In this document: positions 32,722 through 41,186 of the stretch, one piece after another
Layout: each line of letters opens with the position of its first letter
Numbering within the stretch: position 1 is the stretch's first letter
NCBI RefSeq assembly: GCF_001905825.1
Contig: NZ_LIVV01000010.1
Span: forward strand, 367,470-431,469
Direction: 5' to 3'
DNA from: Streptomyces sp. CB02009
GTDB taxonomy: Bacteria > Actinomycetota > Actinomycetes > Streptomycetales > Streptomycetaceae
DNA length: 64,000 nucleotides
The notes under the pieces: model-generated
What the model was told of the DNA's origin: nothing
Seen by the model: the letters and a program-made list of their open reading frames with translations, nothing else
Database searches by the model: none
Made by a program: the position numbers and the translations under genes

Positions 32722-33708
32722 TCACCCGTCTGCCGGGGCCACGTCCCGCAGCAGCTGGGTGTACGCCGCCTCGTCGACGATCGGCGTGCCGAAGGACGCG
32801 GCCTTGACCGTCTTGGAGGTGGCGGAGTCCGGGTCGTTGGTGACGAGGAGGCTGGTGAGCCGGGAGACGCTCCCCGCCACATGGAGCCCGGCCTCGACCG
32901 TCCGGTCCTCCAGGAGCTCGCGGTCGACGGAGGTGTCCCCGGAGAACGCCACCCGCATGCCCTGCTTGAGCGGTTTGTCCTTCTCGTACCGTCCCGGGTT
33001 GGGGTACGGGCACGGCGGCCGCTTCCGCGAGGGACGCCAGCTGCCCGCCCGGTACGAGGAGGCGTACCCGGCCTGGTGGCCGATCCTCGGCTGCGCGGGC
33101 GACGCGGCCCACTCCGTCAGCGGCCGGCACTCGAGCAGCGGCAGCCGCACGTTGCGCTCGGCCGCCGCGTGCAGGCTCGGCCGGAACGCCTCGGCGAGCA
33201 CCCGCGCGTCGTCCAGGGCGTCGTGCGCGCGCTGCTGCACCACGCCGAAGTGCGCGGCGAGCGACTCCAGCTTGTGGTTCGGCAGGGGCAGCGACAGCTC
33301 CTTGGCGAGGGCGATCGTGCACAGCCGCTGCCGCACCGGCGCGGCGGACTCCGCGCGCGCGTACTCCCGGGCGATCATCTGCCAGTCGAACATCGCGTTG
33401 TGCGCGACGAGCACCCGCCCGTCCAGCCGGGCCGCGAACTCCGCCGCGATCTCCGGGAAGAGCGGAGCCCCCTCCAGGACGTCGGTGGTGAGCCCGTGGA
33501 TCCAGACGGGCCCCGGATCACGCTCGGGGTTGACGAGCGTGTACCAGTGGTCCTCGACGTTCCCCTGGGCGTCCAGCCGGTAGACGGCAGCCGACACTAT
33601 CCGGTCGTCGCGGGCGAGTCCGGTGGTCTCCACGTCGACGACCGCGTACCCCTGCGGGTAGGCGGCCGGCCACGTCGCTGCTGTCGTACGGTCGTCAAGC
33701 ACGGTCAC
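32722..33708 (-). CDS. DEDDh 3'-5' exonuclease with C-terminal BRCT-like domain
   Basis: This 328-residue protein begins with an exonuclease domain of the DnaQ/epsilon type: VVDVETTGL (Asp and Glu), LVAHNAMFDWQM (Asp) and QRAHDALDDARVLAEA (His and Asp), completing the DEDDh set. The C-terminal 90 residues (GMRVAFSGDTSVDRELLEDRTVEAGLHVAGSVSRLTSLLVTNDPDSATSKTVKA) form a BRCT domain as in NAD ligases. A repair or proofreading role on DNA is likely. The GTG at 33708 overlaps the TetR stop as GTGA, so the two genes are translationally coupled. Confidence 0.9.
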   Translation of the reverse strand: MTVLDDRTTAATWPAAYPQGYAVVDVETTGLARDDRIVSAAVYRLDAQGNVEDHWYTLVNPERDPGPVWIHGLTTDVLEGAPLFPEIAAEFAARLDGRVLVAHNAMFDWQMIAREYARAESAAPVRQRLCTIALAKELSLPLPNHKLESLAAHFGVVQQRAHDALDDARVLAEAFRPSLHAAAERNVRLPLLECRPLTEWAASPAQPRIGHQAGYASSYRAGSWRPSRKRPPCPYPNPGRYEKDKPLKQGMRVAFSGDTSVDRELLEDRTVEAGLHVAGSVSRLTSLLVTNDPDSATSKTVKAASFGTPIVDEAAYTQLLRDVAPADG

Positions 33709-34382
33709 AGAGAATACGGCCCGCGGCCGACAACTCCGTCCTCGGTCTCCCCGGCGGCCCCGGCCGGCCCGGCGAGGAGCCCGTCCACCAGGGCCCGCAC
33801 CGAGTCGACGAACAGGCGCTCGGTGTCGATCGGCGCGGCGAGCGCACGGGCCAGGAGGCCGTCGGACTCGGCGTCCTCGCCGCTCCACAGCTCCTCCTCG
33901 GCCGGCGACTGGGCCGGGGCCCGCTCCCGGTTGCGCTCCACCAGGACGTAGCCGACGACCTGGAACTGCACGGCGCGGACGGCCCGCGCCGCGTGCGCCC
34001 CGCGCAGTCCCGCGGCGTGCGCCTCGTGAACCAGGGCGCGCTGGGCCGGCAGGAACATGCGTTCCGTCAGGCCCCGTTCGTGGACCATCGCGACCAGGTG
34101 GGGGCGCTCGCGCAGGGCGCGGCGCAGCGCGCGGGCGACCGAGACCAGGCGCTCGGCGGGGGTCGCGCCGCGCGGGCGGATCGTGTCGAGGTCGGCGACC
34201 GTCCGCTCGACCAGCGCGTCGAGCAGCGACTCGCGGTTGCCGACGTGCCAGTAGATCGAGGTGACCGCGGTGCCGAGCTCGGCCGCGAGCCTGCGCATGG
34301 TGAGGGCGTCCGGGCCGTGCAGTCGCACCAGGGCGGCCGCGGTCTCCAGGACTTCCTCGCGGGTGAGTGCGGCGCGTGCCAT
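33705..34382 (-). CDS. TetR family transcriptional regulator
   Basis: This 225-residue protein has an N-terminal TetR helix-turn-helix (TREEVLETAAALVRLHGPDALTMRRLAAELGTAVTSIYWHVGNRESLLDALVERT) and a variable ligand-binding domain. The ATG at 34382 follows GGGGGA at five bases; a GTG at 34409 would add nine residues. It is divergent from the decarboxylase operon at 34479, and a 15-bp palindrome lies between, so it most likely represses that operon and itself. It also overlaps the exonuclease gene downstream by four bases. Confidence 0.9.
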   Translation of the reverse strand: MARAALTREEVLETAAALVRLHGPDALTMRRLAAELGTAVTSIYWHVGNRESLLDALVERTVADLDTIRPRGATPAERLVSVARALRRALRERPHLVAMVHERGLTERMFLPAQRALVHEAHAAGLRGAHAARAVRAVQFQVVGYVLVERNRERAPAQSPAEEELWSGEDAESDGLLARALAAPIDTERLFVDSVRALVDGLLAGPAGAAGETEDGVVGRGPYSL

Positions 34383-34435
34383 CCGGTCCCCCAACTCTCT
34401 TGCGTGCACGGGTCTTTACCCTTCATCGCCGCCGG

Positions 34436-34450
34436 TGTAACTCTGTTACA
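34436..34450. promoter_or_regulatory. palindromic operator between TetR and decarboxylase genes
   Basis: TGTAACTCTGTTACA is a perfect inverted repeat (6 bp, 3-base spacer) that is AT-richer than its surroundings. It lies 54 bases upstream of the TetR start and 29 bases upstream of the decarboxylase start, the expected place for the TetR protein's operator. Confidence 0.8.
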
Positions 34451-34478
34451 GACCCGACCCGCTGAAGGGTGGTACGTC

Positions 34479-35276
34479 ATGGCACGAGTACGGTACGGGG
34501 CGCGCACGGACGCCGAGATCACGGCGGCCCGCACCAGGAGCGCGAAGCTCCCCGACATCTGGTCCACCGGAGTGGTCGCCGTCTGGGAGACCGATCCGGA
34601 CGTGGTGGCGGCCGTCCTGCCGCCCCCGCTGAAACCCACCGAACGGCCCCTCGTCCGGGCCAACATCTCCCAGGTCGACCTGCCCGGCTACCCCCTCGGC
34701 GCCGGCTCGGTGGCGGTCGCCGCCGCCCACGGCGACCGCGAGGGCTGGTACCCGCTGGTGATGCCGATGACCCACGAACGCGCCCTCGTCGGCGGCCGCG
34801 AGGTCTTCGGCGAACCCAAGAAGCTCGGCGAGGTCGTCGTCGAGCGCGACGGACTCGTCGTCCGCGCCTCGCTCGGCCGGCACGGCATCGCCTTCGTCGA
34901 GGTGCGCGGCGCGGTCTCCGGACCGCTGCCCCTGCCGGAACCGGTCGAGAAGACCGACTTCTACTTCAAGTTCCTGCCGGGCGTGGACGGCACCGGCTTC
35001 GACGCCGACCCCGTCCTCGTCCACTGCGTCCGCAACGAGAAGGTGCGCAGGCTGGAGCGCGTCACCGGCGACGTGGTGCTGCGCGAGTCCATGTACGACC
35101 CGGTCGCCGACCTCCCCGTCCGCCGGCTCGTCGAGATCACCATCGGCGAGAAGACCACCGACCAGAAGGGCACGGTCGCCGAGCGCGTCTCCGCGCGGGC
35201 CCTCCTGCCGTACATCCACCAGCGGTACGACGACCCGCAGCAGATCCTCGACGGCCCGCCCGAGGGGAGCGTCTGA
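34479..35276 (+). CDS. acetoacetate decarboxylase family protein
   Basis: This 265-residue protein belongs to the acetoacetate decarboxylase family. The Schiff-base lysine region REVFGEPKKLGEV places Lys114/Lys115 at the same index as the Clostridium enzyme's Lys115. MTHERALVGGRE and KFLPGVDGTGFDADPVLV are further family segments. Some members decarboxylate beta-keto acids; others act as aldolase-dehydratases, so the reaction is uncertain. The ATG is at 34479. It shares one base with the following SDR (TGATG) and heads a four-gene operon controlled by the TetR operator. Confidence 0.88.
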   Translation: MARVRYGARTDAEITAARTRSAKLPDIWSTGVVAVWETDPDVVAAVLPPPLKPTERPLVRANISQVDLPGYPLGAGSVAVAAAHGDREGWYPLVMPMTHERALVGGREVFGEPKKLGEVVVERDGLVVRASLGRHGIAFVEVRGAVSGPLPLPEPVEKTDFYFKFLPGVDGTGFDADPVLVHCVRNEKVRRLERVTGDVVLRESMYDPVADLPVRRLVEITIGEKTTDQKGTVAERVSARALLPYIHQRYDDPQQILDGPPEGSV

Positions 35277-36160
35277 TGGAGCTGCGCGCGGGACAGGTCG
35301 CCGTCGTCACCGGCGCGGCGAGCGGCATCGGGCGCGCGATGGCCCGCCGCTTCGCCGCCGAGGGCCTGGCCGTCGTCCTCGGCGACGTCGAGGAGGGGGC
35401 GCTCGCCGAGGCCGCCGACGAGCTGATGGAAGGCGGCGCGCAGGTCCTCGCCCGCACGGTCGACGTCTCGGACCCCGACGAGGTGCGGTCGTTCGCGGAA
35501 TCCGCGTACGACACCTTCGGCGCCGTCCACGTGCTCTGCAACAACGCCGGCGTCGGCTCCGGAGCCGAGGGCCGCATGTGGGAGCACGAGCCCAACGACT
35601 GGAAGTGGGCCTTCTCCGTCAACGTCTGGGGCGTCTTCCACGGCATCCAGGCCTTCGTCCCCCGGATGCTCGCGGGCGGCGAACCCGGCCACGTCGTCAA
35701 CACCTCCTCCGGCGACGGCGGCATCGCCCCGCTGCCCACCGCCTCCGTCTACGCGGTCACCAAGGCGGCCGTCGTCACCATGACCGAGTCGCTCTACGCC
35801 CACCTCAGGGCGGAGCACGCGCGCGTGAGCGCCTCGGTGCTCTTCCCCGGCCCGCACATGCTGCGCACCGGCCTCTGGGAGTCCCACCGCAACCGGCCCG
35901 AGCGGTACGCCAAGGAGCGCCCGCGCCGGAGCCCGTACCGCAGCCTCGACCAGTGGGAGGCCGCCATGAAGGAGGCCGGGCGCGAGGTCGCCTTCACCCC
36001 GGTGGAGGAGGTCGCCGGACACGTCGTCGACGGCATCCGCGCCGACCGCTTCTGGATGCTGCCGGAGAGCGAGCACAGCGACCGGCAGATCACGGCGCGC
36101 TCGCGGTCGATGCTCGACCGCTCGAACCCGTCGTACCTGGAGAACTTCATCCTCGACTGA
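35276..36160 (+). CDS. short-chain dehydrogenase/reductase of the TetR-controlled operon
   Basis: This 294-residue SDR has TGAASGIGRAMA near residue 13, CNNAGVG, the serine strand VVNTSSGDGGIAPLPTASVYAVTKAA with YxxxK intact, and a longer than usual C-terminal part with GPHMLRTGLWESHRNRPERYAKERPR. The extended end is typical of SDRs acting on bulky hydrophobic substrates. It overlaps the decarboxylase by one base, and the first amidohydrolase follows ten bases later. Confidence 0.9.
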   Translation: MELRAGQVAVVTGAASGIGRAMARRFAAEGLAVVLGDVEEGALAEAADELMEGGAQVLARTVDVSDPDEVRSFAESAYDTFGAVHVLCNNAGVGSGAEGRMWEHEPNDWKWAFSVNVWGVFHGIQAFVPRMLAGGEPGHVVNTSSGDGGIAPLPTASVYAVTKAAVVTMTESLYAHLRAEHARVSASVLFPGPHMLRTGLWESHRNRPERYAKERPRRSPYRSLDQWEAAMKEAGREVAFTPVEEVAGHVVDGIRADRFWMLPESEHSDRQITARSRSMLDRSNPSYLENFILD

Positions 36161-36170
36161 GGGGGCCCCG

Positions 36171-37463
36171 ATGGCCGATCCGAACGACCCGTATCTGATC
36201 ATCTCCTCCGACTGCCACGCCGGGCTGCCCACCGAGGAGTACCGGCCCTACCTCGACTCCCGCTTCCACCGCGCGTTCGACGAGTTCCTCGCCGGACGCG
36301 AGGCACGCAGGGAGGCCATGACCCGGCTCGGGGTCCGCAACGAGGCCTTCGCGAACAAGTGGTTCAGCGACAACGCGGAAGGGCTGCGCGGCGGCTGGGA
36401 CGCCGGGCAGCGGCTCAAGGAGCTCGACGGCGACGGGGTGGCCGCCGAGGTCGTGTTCCCCGACGCGGACGCCGTCGACAGCCAGACCGCCGCGCCCTTC
36501 GGCGTCGGCCTCGGCCTCTCCGGGGACCAGGACCCCGAGCTCGGCATGGCGGGCGCGCAGGCGCACAACCGCTGGCTCGCCGAGTTCGTGGGCGGGAACG
36601 CCCTCAGCGCGGCGCGGCACTGCGGGGTCGCGCTGCTGCCGATCACGGCCGAGCCCGCGAAGGTCGTCGCCGAGATCCACCGCGCCAAGGAGTCCGGGCT
36701 CGGGGCGCTGATGATCCCCTCCATGTGGGTGGACCGGGAGCCGTACCACGACCGGCGCTACGACCCGGTCTGGGCGGCCGCCGCCGAGACCGGGATGCCG
36801 CTGGTCACCCACTCGGGAGCGGCGCCCCGCGAGGAGTACGGCGACCACCTCGGCATCTACGTCTCCGAGGTCACCTGGTGGCCGGCCAGACCGCTGTGGT
36901 TCCTGCTCTGGTCGGGCGTCTTCGAGCGGCACCCCGGGCTCCGGTTCGGCGTCGCCGAGTCGGGCTGCTGGTGGCTGCCGAACCTCCTCTGGTTCATGGA
37001 CCGGCTGTACCTCGGCGCGCACGGCGGAAAGAAGCTGTCCCCGTTCGCGGAGCTGCGGCGGCCGCCGAGCGAGTACCTGGACCGGCAGGTCTTCATCTGC
37101 GCCACCAACACCAAGCGCCGCGAACTCGCCCAGCGGTACGAGATCGGCGTCGACAACATCCTGTGGGGCTCGGACTTCCCGCACCCGGAGGGAACCTGGC
37201 CGGACACGCGCGCGTGGCTCCGGAAGACCTTCCACGACATCCCGGTGACGGAGACCCGCCGGATGCTGGGCCTCGCGGCGGCCGAGGTCTTCGGGTTCGA
37301 CGTCGGGAAGCTGGAACCGATCGCCCGCCGCATCGGCCCCACCCCCGCCGACCTCGGCCAGCCCGCCGACCAGGCCGCCGTGGAGGCCTCCTGGGCCCGC
37401 TCGCGCGAGGTCGGCCGGCACTGGCTGACGGACCACGACTTCCCGGTCCTGGGGGCGAACTGA
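36171..37463 (+). CDS. amidohydrolase family 2 protein (ACMSD-like), first copy
   Basis: This 430-residue protein starts with ISSDCHAGLPTEEYRPYLD, the DxH metal motif of the amidohydrolase-2 group that includes aminocarboxymuconate semialdehyde decarboxylase. Later motifs are TTHSG-like VTHSGAAPREEYG, RFGVAESGCWWLPNLLWFMDR and ILWGSDFPHPEGTWPD, which holds the metal aspartate. The family carries out hydrolysis or non-oxidative decarboxylation of ring-derived acids. It shares one base with the second copy, which has the same architecture, so the two may form a heteromer or act in sequence. Confidence 0.88.
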   Translation: MADPNDPYLIISSDCHAGLPTEEYRPYLDSRFHRAFDEFLAGREARREAMTRLGVRNEAFANKWFSDNAEGLRGGWDAGQRLKELDGDGVAAEVVFPDADAVDSQTAAPFGVGLGLSGDQDPELGMAGAQAHNRWLAEFVGGNALSAARHCGVALLPITAEPAKVVAEIHRAKESGLGALMIPSMWVDREPYHDRRYDPVWAAAAETGMPLVTHSGAAPREEYGDHLGIYVSEVTWWPARPLWFLLWSGVFERHPGLRFGVAESGCWWLPNLLWFMDRLYLGAHGGKKLSPFAELRRPPSEYLDRQVFICATNTKRRELAQRYEIGVDNILWGSDFPHPEGTWPDTRAWLRKTFHDIPVTETRRMLGLAAAEVFGFDVGKLEPIARRIGPTPADLGQPADQAAVEASWARSREVGRHWLTDHDFPVLGAN

Positions 37464-38686
37464 TGGACCGCTACACCGTCATCTCGGCCGACTGCCACGC
37501 CGGCGCCGACCTCCTCGACTACCGCCCGTACCTGGAGAAGAGGCACCACGAGGCCTTCGACGCCTGGGCGGCCGACTACGTCAACCCGTACGAGGACCTG
37601 CTCGCCGACACCGCCGACCGCAACTGGAACTCCGAGCGCAGGCTGCGCGAGCTGGAGGCGGACGGCATCGTCGCCGAGGTCGTCTTCCCCAACACCGTCC
37701 CACCGTTCTTCCCCAAGGCCTCCCTGATGGCCCAGCCGCCCGGCCCGGCCGAGTACGAGCTGCGCTGGGCCGGACTCCAGGCGCACAACCGCTGGCTGGC
37801 CGACTTCTGCGCGGCCGCGCCGGGGCGCAGGGCCGGCGTGGCGCAGATCCTCCTCAACGACGTCGACGCGGCGGTCGCCGAGATCCGCCGCGTCCGCGAG
37901 GCGGGCCTCACCGGGGGCGTCCTGCTGCCCGGGGTCCCGCCCGGCTCACCGGTGCCCGAGCTGTACTCGGAGGCGTACGACCCGATCTGGGCGGTCTGCG
38001 CCGAGCTCGACGTCCCCGTCAACCACCACGGCGGCTCCGCGTCACCGCCGCTGGGCGACGAACCGGCCGCCCGCGCGGTCTTCATGGTGGAGACCACCTG
38101 GTTCTCCCACCGGGCGCTGTGGCACCTGGTCTTCGGCGGCGCCTTCCGGCGCCACCCCGGGCTCAAACTGGTCCTGACCGAGCAGGGCTCGGGCTGGATC
38201 CCGGGCGTGCTCGACATGCTGGACTACTACCACGGCCGCCTGGTGTCGGCCGCGACGAAGGCCTCCACGGCGGAGTCGAAGTTCGGCGCGGGCCTCGCCG
38301 AGGCCATGGGCAAGGGCCCCAGCGCGGTCTGGCGCGACAACTGCTTCGTCGGCGCGAGCTTCATGCGCCCCCACGAGGTGCCGCTGCGCGACCGGATCGG
38401 CCTCGACAAGATCATGTGGGGCAGTGACTACCCGCACGACGAGGGCACCACCCCGTACTCCCGCGAAGGCCTCCGGATCGCCTACGCGGGACTGCCGAAG
38501 GACGAGGTCGCGGCGATGGTCGGCGGCAACGCGGCCCGCGTCTACGGCTTCGACCTCCGCCTGCTCGACCCCCTCGCCGCCGTCCACGGCCCGCGCGTCG
38601 AGGAGATCGCCGAACCCCTGAAGGAGGTCCCCGCGGGAGCCACCAGCCCGGCCTTCGCCCCGGGCGGGTCGGTCCGCGTCTGGTGA
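37463..38686 (+). CDS. amidohydrolase family 2 protein (ACMSD-like), second copy
   Basis: This 407-residue paralogue of the preceding gene aligns throughout: ISADCHAGADLLDYRPYLEKRHHEAFDAW, LQAHNRWLADFCAA, VNHHGGSASPPLGDE, LKLVLTEQGSGWIPGVLDMLD and IMWGSDYPHDEGTTPYS. The DCH metal motif and the GSDYPH aspartate are intact. The copies have diverged strongly, so the duplication is old. It ends the TetR-controlled operon; the VIT transporter follows after 24 bases and may be read through. Confidence 0.88.
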   Translation: MDRYTVISADCHAGADLLDYRPYLEKRHHEAFDAWAADYVNPYEDLLADTADRNWNSERRLRELEADGIVAEVVFPNTVPPFFPKASLMAQPPGPAEYELRWAGLQAHNRWLADFCAAAPGRRAGVAQILLNDVDAAVAEIRRVREAGLTGGVLLPGVPPGSPVPELYSEAYDPIWAVCAELDVPVNHHGGSASPPLGDEPAARAVFMVETTWFSHRALWHLVFGGAFRRHPGLKLVLTEQGSGWIPGVLDMLDYYHGRLVSAATKASTAESKFGAGLAEAMGKGPSAVWRDNCFVGASFMRPHEVPLRDRIGLDKIMWGSDYPHDEGTTPYSREGLRIAYAGLPKDEVAAMVGGNAARVYGFDLRLLDPLAAVHGPRVEEIAEPLKEVPAGATSPAFAPGGSVRVW

Positions 38687-38710
38687 CCCGCCAGGTGCGA
38701 CGCTCCTGAC

Positions 38711-39439
38711 GTGACCGACGCACCCGAGGCGACCGACGCCCCCGCGCACGACGACCACGGCGGGGGCCTCGGCTCCCGTCTCAACTGGCTCCGGGCGGCC
38801 GTGCTCGGAGCCAACGACGGAGTCGTCTCCACCGCGGGCCTCGTCGTCGGCGTCGCCGGCGCCACCGAGTCCCAGGCGGCGCTGCTCACCGCGGGCCTCG
38901 CCGGGCTCCTGGCCGGGTCGATGTCGATGGCGGCGGGGGAGTACGTCTCGGTCTCCACCCAGCGCGACTCCGAGAAGGCCGCCCTCGCCCAGGAGAAACG
39001 CGAACTCCGCGAGGACCCCGAGGCGGAGCTCGCCGAACTGACCGGCCTCCTGGCGGCCCGCGGCCTCTCCGACGACGTGGCCCGCGAGGCCGCCGAGCAG
39101 CTCACCGCGCGCGACGCGCTGCGCGCCCACGCGCGCGTGGAGCTGGGCATCGACCCGGACCGGCTCACGATCCCCTGGCACGCCGCGGCCGCGAGCTTCC
39201 TCGCCTTCACCGTCGGCGCCCTGCTCCCGCTCCTCGCGATCGTCCTCCCGCCGGCCTCGGCCCGCCTCTGGGTCACGGTCGTCTCCGTCCTCGCGGCGCT
39301 GACCCTCACCGGCTGGTGGAGCGCCCGCCTGGGCGAGGCCCCCGCGGGCCGCGCGATCCTCCGCAACGTGGCGGGCGGCGCCCTGGCCATGGCGGTCACC
39401 TACGGCGCGGGCTCGTTGCTGGGAGCGACGGGCGTCTAG
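38711..39439 (+). CDS. VIT1/CCC1 family iron/manganese transporter
   Basis: This 242-residue membrane protein has the VIT signature LRAAVLGANDGVVSTAGLVVGVAGA, then AGSMSMAAGEYVSVSTQRDSEKAAL, an acidic cytoplasmic segment (EKRELREDPEAELAEL) and three further helices toward the C-terminus. The family moves Fe(II) or Mn(II) out of the cytosol. The GTG at 38711 has only a weak AGGTG upstream. It begins 24 bases after the amidohydrolase operon. Confidence 0.9.
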   Translation: MTDAPEATDAPAHDDHGGGLGSRLNWLRAAVLGANDGVVSTAGLVVGVAGATESQAALLTAGLAGLLAGSMSMAAGEYVSVSTQRDSEKAALAQEKRELREDPEAELAELTGLLAARGLSDDVAREAAEQLTARDALRAHARVELGIDPDRLTIPWHAAAASFLAFTVGALLPLLAIVLPPASARLWVTVVSVLAALTLTGWWSARLGEAPAGRAILRNVAGGALAMAVTYGAGSLLGATGV

Positions 39440-39552
39440 CCGTCCGCGGGCTCCTTGTCGGAAGGTGCCAAGCCTTGCTGACAACTCGTCTCGCATACTT
39501 GTTGGTAACGACGTCTATCCGTGCCCCGACCCCCGCCTCTACCGTCATCGGC

Positions 39553-40527
39553 ATGCCCAACCTGCCCGATGTCGTGCTCTGGTCCATACCGGCGTTCGTC
39601 CTGCTCGCCGTCCTGGAGATGGTCAGCTACCGCCTCCGTCCCGACGAGGACGCCGCCGGCTACGCGGCCAAGGACACGGCCACCAGCATGGGCATGGGGC
39701 TCGGGAGCCTCTTCGTCGACCTCGTGTGGAAGATCCCGATCGTCGCGATCTACACGGCGGTCCACGAACTCACCCCGCTCCGCGTCCCCGTCCTGTGGTG
39801 GACGATCCCGCTGATGCTGCTCGCCCAGGACTTCTTCTACTACTGGCAGCACCGCGGCCACCATGTCGTCCGGATCCTGTGGGCGTCCCACGTCGTGCAC
39901 CACAGCAGCCGCAGGTTCAACCTCTCCACCGCGCTGCGCCAGCCCTGGACCGGCTTCACCTCATGGCCGTTCTACCTGCCGATGATCGCGCTCGGCGTCC
40001 ACCCGGCCGCCGTCGCCTTCTGCTCCTCGGTCAGCCTCGTCTACCAGTTCTGGATCCACACCGAGCGGGTCGACAAGCTGCCCCGGCCCTTCGAGTACGT
40101 CCTCAACACCCCCTCGCACCACCGCGTCCACCACGCCTCCCAGGGCGGCTACCTGGACCGCAACTTCGGCGGCATCCTCATCGTCTGGGACCGGCTGTTC
40201 GGCTCCTGGGTCGGCGAGACCGACCGGCCCGTCTACGGCCTCACCAAGAACATCGAGACCTACAACCCGCTGCGCGTCGCCACCCACGAGTACGCCGCCA
40301 TCGCCCGCGACCTCAGGACCGCGCGCGACTGGCGCGAGCGGGCCGGCCGGGTCCTCCGCGGCCCGGGCTGGCAGCCGGCACCCGCTTCCGCGGCCACGCT
40401 CGCACCCGCCTCCGTGCCCCCGCCCACGGCCCCGTCCGCACCGACCTCCACACCCGCCTCCACACCCGCCTCCGCGCCCGCCGACTCCCCGGCCCCCGGC
40501 GCGGCCGCCCCGGAGGCCGCCGCGTGA
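39553..40527 (+). CDS. sterol desaturase/fatty acid hydroxylase superfamily membrane protein
   Basis: This 324-residue integral membrane di-iron enzyme has the three histidine boxes of the superfamily: QHRGHH, SHVVHHSS and TPSHHRVHHAS. Four or so hydrophobic segments surround them. The last 45 residues form an Ala/Pro/Thr/Ser tail of repeated TPAS units, likely disordered. The superfamily includes alkylglycerol monooxygenase and C-hydroxylases of membrane lipids. The next gene, a lysoplasmalogenase, is coupled to it by a GTGA overlap, which points to ether-lipid metabolism. Confidence 0.88.
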   Translation: MPNLPDVVLWSIPAFVLLAVLEMVSYRLRPDEDAAGYAAKDTATSMGMGLGSLFVDLVWKIPIVAIYTAVHELTPLRVPVLWWTIPLMLLAQDFFYYWQHRGHHVVRILWASHVVHHSSRRFNLSTALRQPWTGFTSWPFYLPMIALGVHPAAVAFCSSVSLVYQFWIHTERVDKLPRPFEYVLNTPSHHRVHHASQGGYLDRNFGGILIVWDRLFGSWVGETDRPVYGLTKNIETYNPLRVATHEYAAIARDLRTARDWRERAGRVLRGPGWQPAPASAATLAPASVPPPTAPSAPTSTPASTPASAPADSPAPGAAAPEAAA

Positions 40528-41168
40528 CGACCGCCCCCCACGGGCTCTCCCGCGCGCTGCTCGCCGCCTTCGGGCTCGCGACCGCCGTCGACCTGGTCTC
40601 CCTGCTCGCCGGCGCCGAGCCCGGCCACCAGATCGCCAAGCCGCTCCTGATGCCCCTGCTCGCCGCGTACGCCGTCACCCGGGGCGCCCCCCGGCAGCTG
40701 ACCGCCGCGCTGCTCCTCGGCTGGGGCGGCGACGTGTTCCTGCTCTCCGACGCCGACGGGGCCTTCCTCGTCGGCATGGGCTGCTTCGCCGCAGGCCACG
40801 TCTGCTACCTGGTCCTCTTCGGACGGCGGCACACGTCCCCGGCGCTCGGCGCCCTCTACGCGGCCGCCCTCGCCGGCACCGTCCTGCTCCTCTGGCCCGA
40901 CCTCCCCGCCGACCTGCGGGTCCCGGTCGCCTGCTACTCGCTGCTCCTGACCGCCATGGCGTACCGCGCGAGCTCCCTCGGCCTCCTCACGGGACTGGGC
41001 GGCGCGCTCTTCCTGCTCTCCGACACCCTGATCGCCACCGGGATCGCCGAGTGGCCCCGGCTGCCCGCGCACGACTTCTGGGTCATGCTGACCTACATCG
41101 CGGCGCAGTACCTGCTGACGGCGGGAACCCTGCGTGCGATGTACGGTGAACGTCGTACAACTGTCTGA
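40524..41168 (+). CDS. YhhN family lysoplasmalogenase-like membrane protein
   Basis: This 214-residue polytopic membrane protein of the YhhN/TMEM86 family has KPLLMPLLAAYAVTRG, LLLGWGGDVFLLSDADGAFLVGMGCFAAGHVCYLVLF and LFLLSDTLIATG. The conserved GDxFL and SD acidic residues are intact, and about eight helices are predicted. Animal homologues hydrolyse the vinyl ether bond of lysoplasmalogens. The GTG at 40524 overlaps the hydroxylase stop by four bases. Confidence 0.88.
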   Translation: MTTAPHGLSRALLAAFGLATAVDLVSLLAGAEPGHQIAKPLLMPLLAAYAVTRGAPRQLTAALLLGWGGDVFLLSDADGAFLVGMGCFAAGHVCYLVLFGRRHTSPALGALYAAALAGTVLLLWPDLPADLRVPVACYSLLLTAMAYRASSLGLLTGLGGALFLLSDTLIATGIAEWPRLPAHDFWVMLTYIAAQYLLTAGTLRAMYGERRTTV

Positions 41169-41186
41169 CAGCAAGGAACGCCCGTC

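Noticed and set aside
40380..40520. Separate repeat element in the Ala/Pro/Thr tail of the hydroxylase gene
   Set aside because: The repetition follows from the TPAS-type protein tail and stays in frame; there is no sign of a DNA element.
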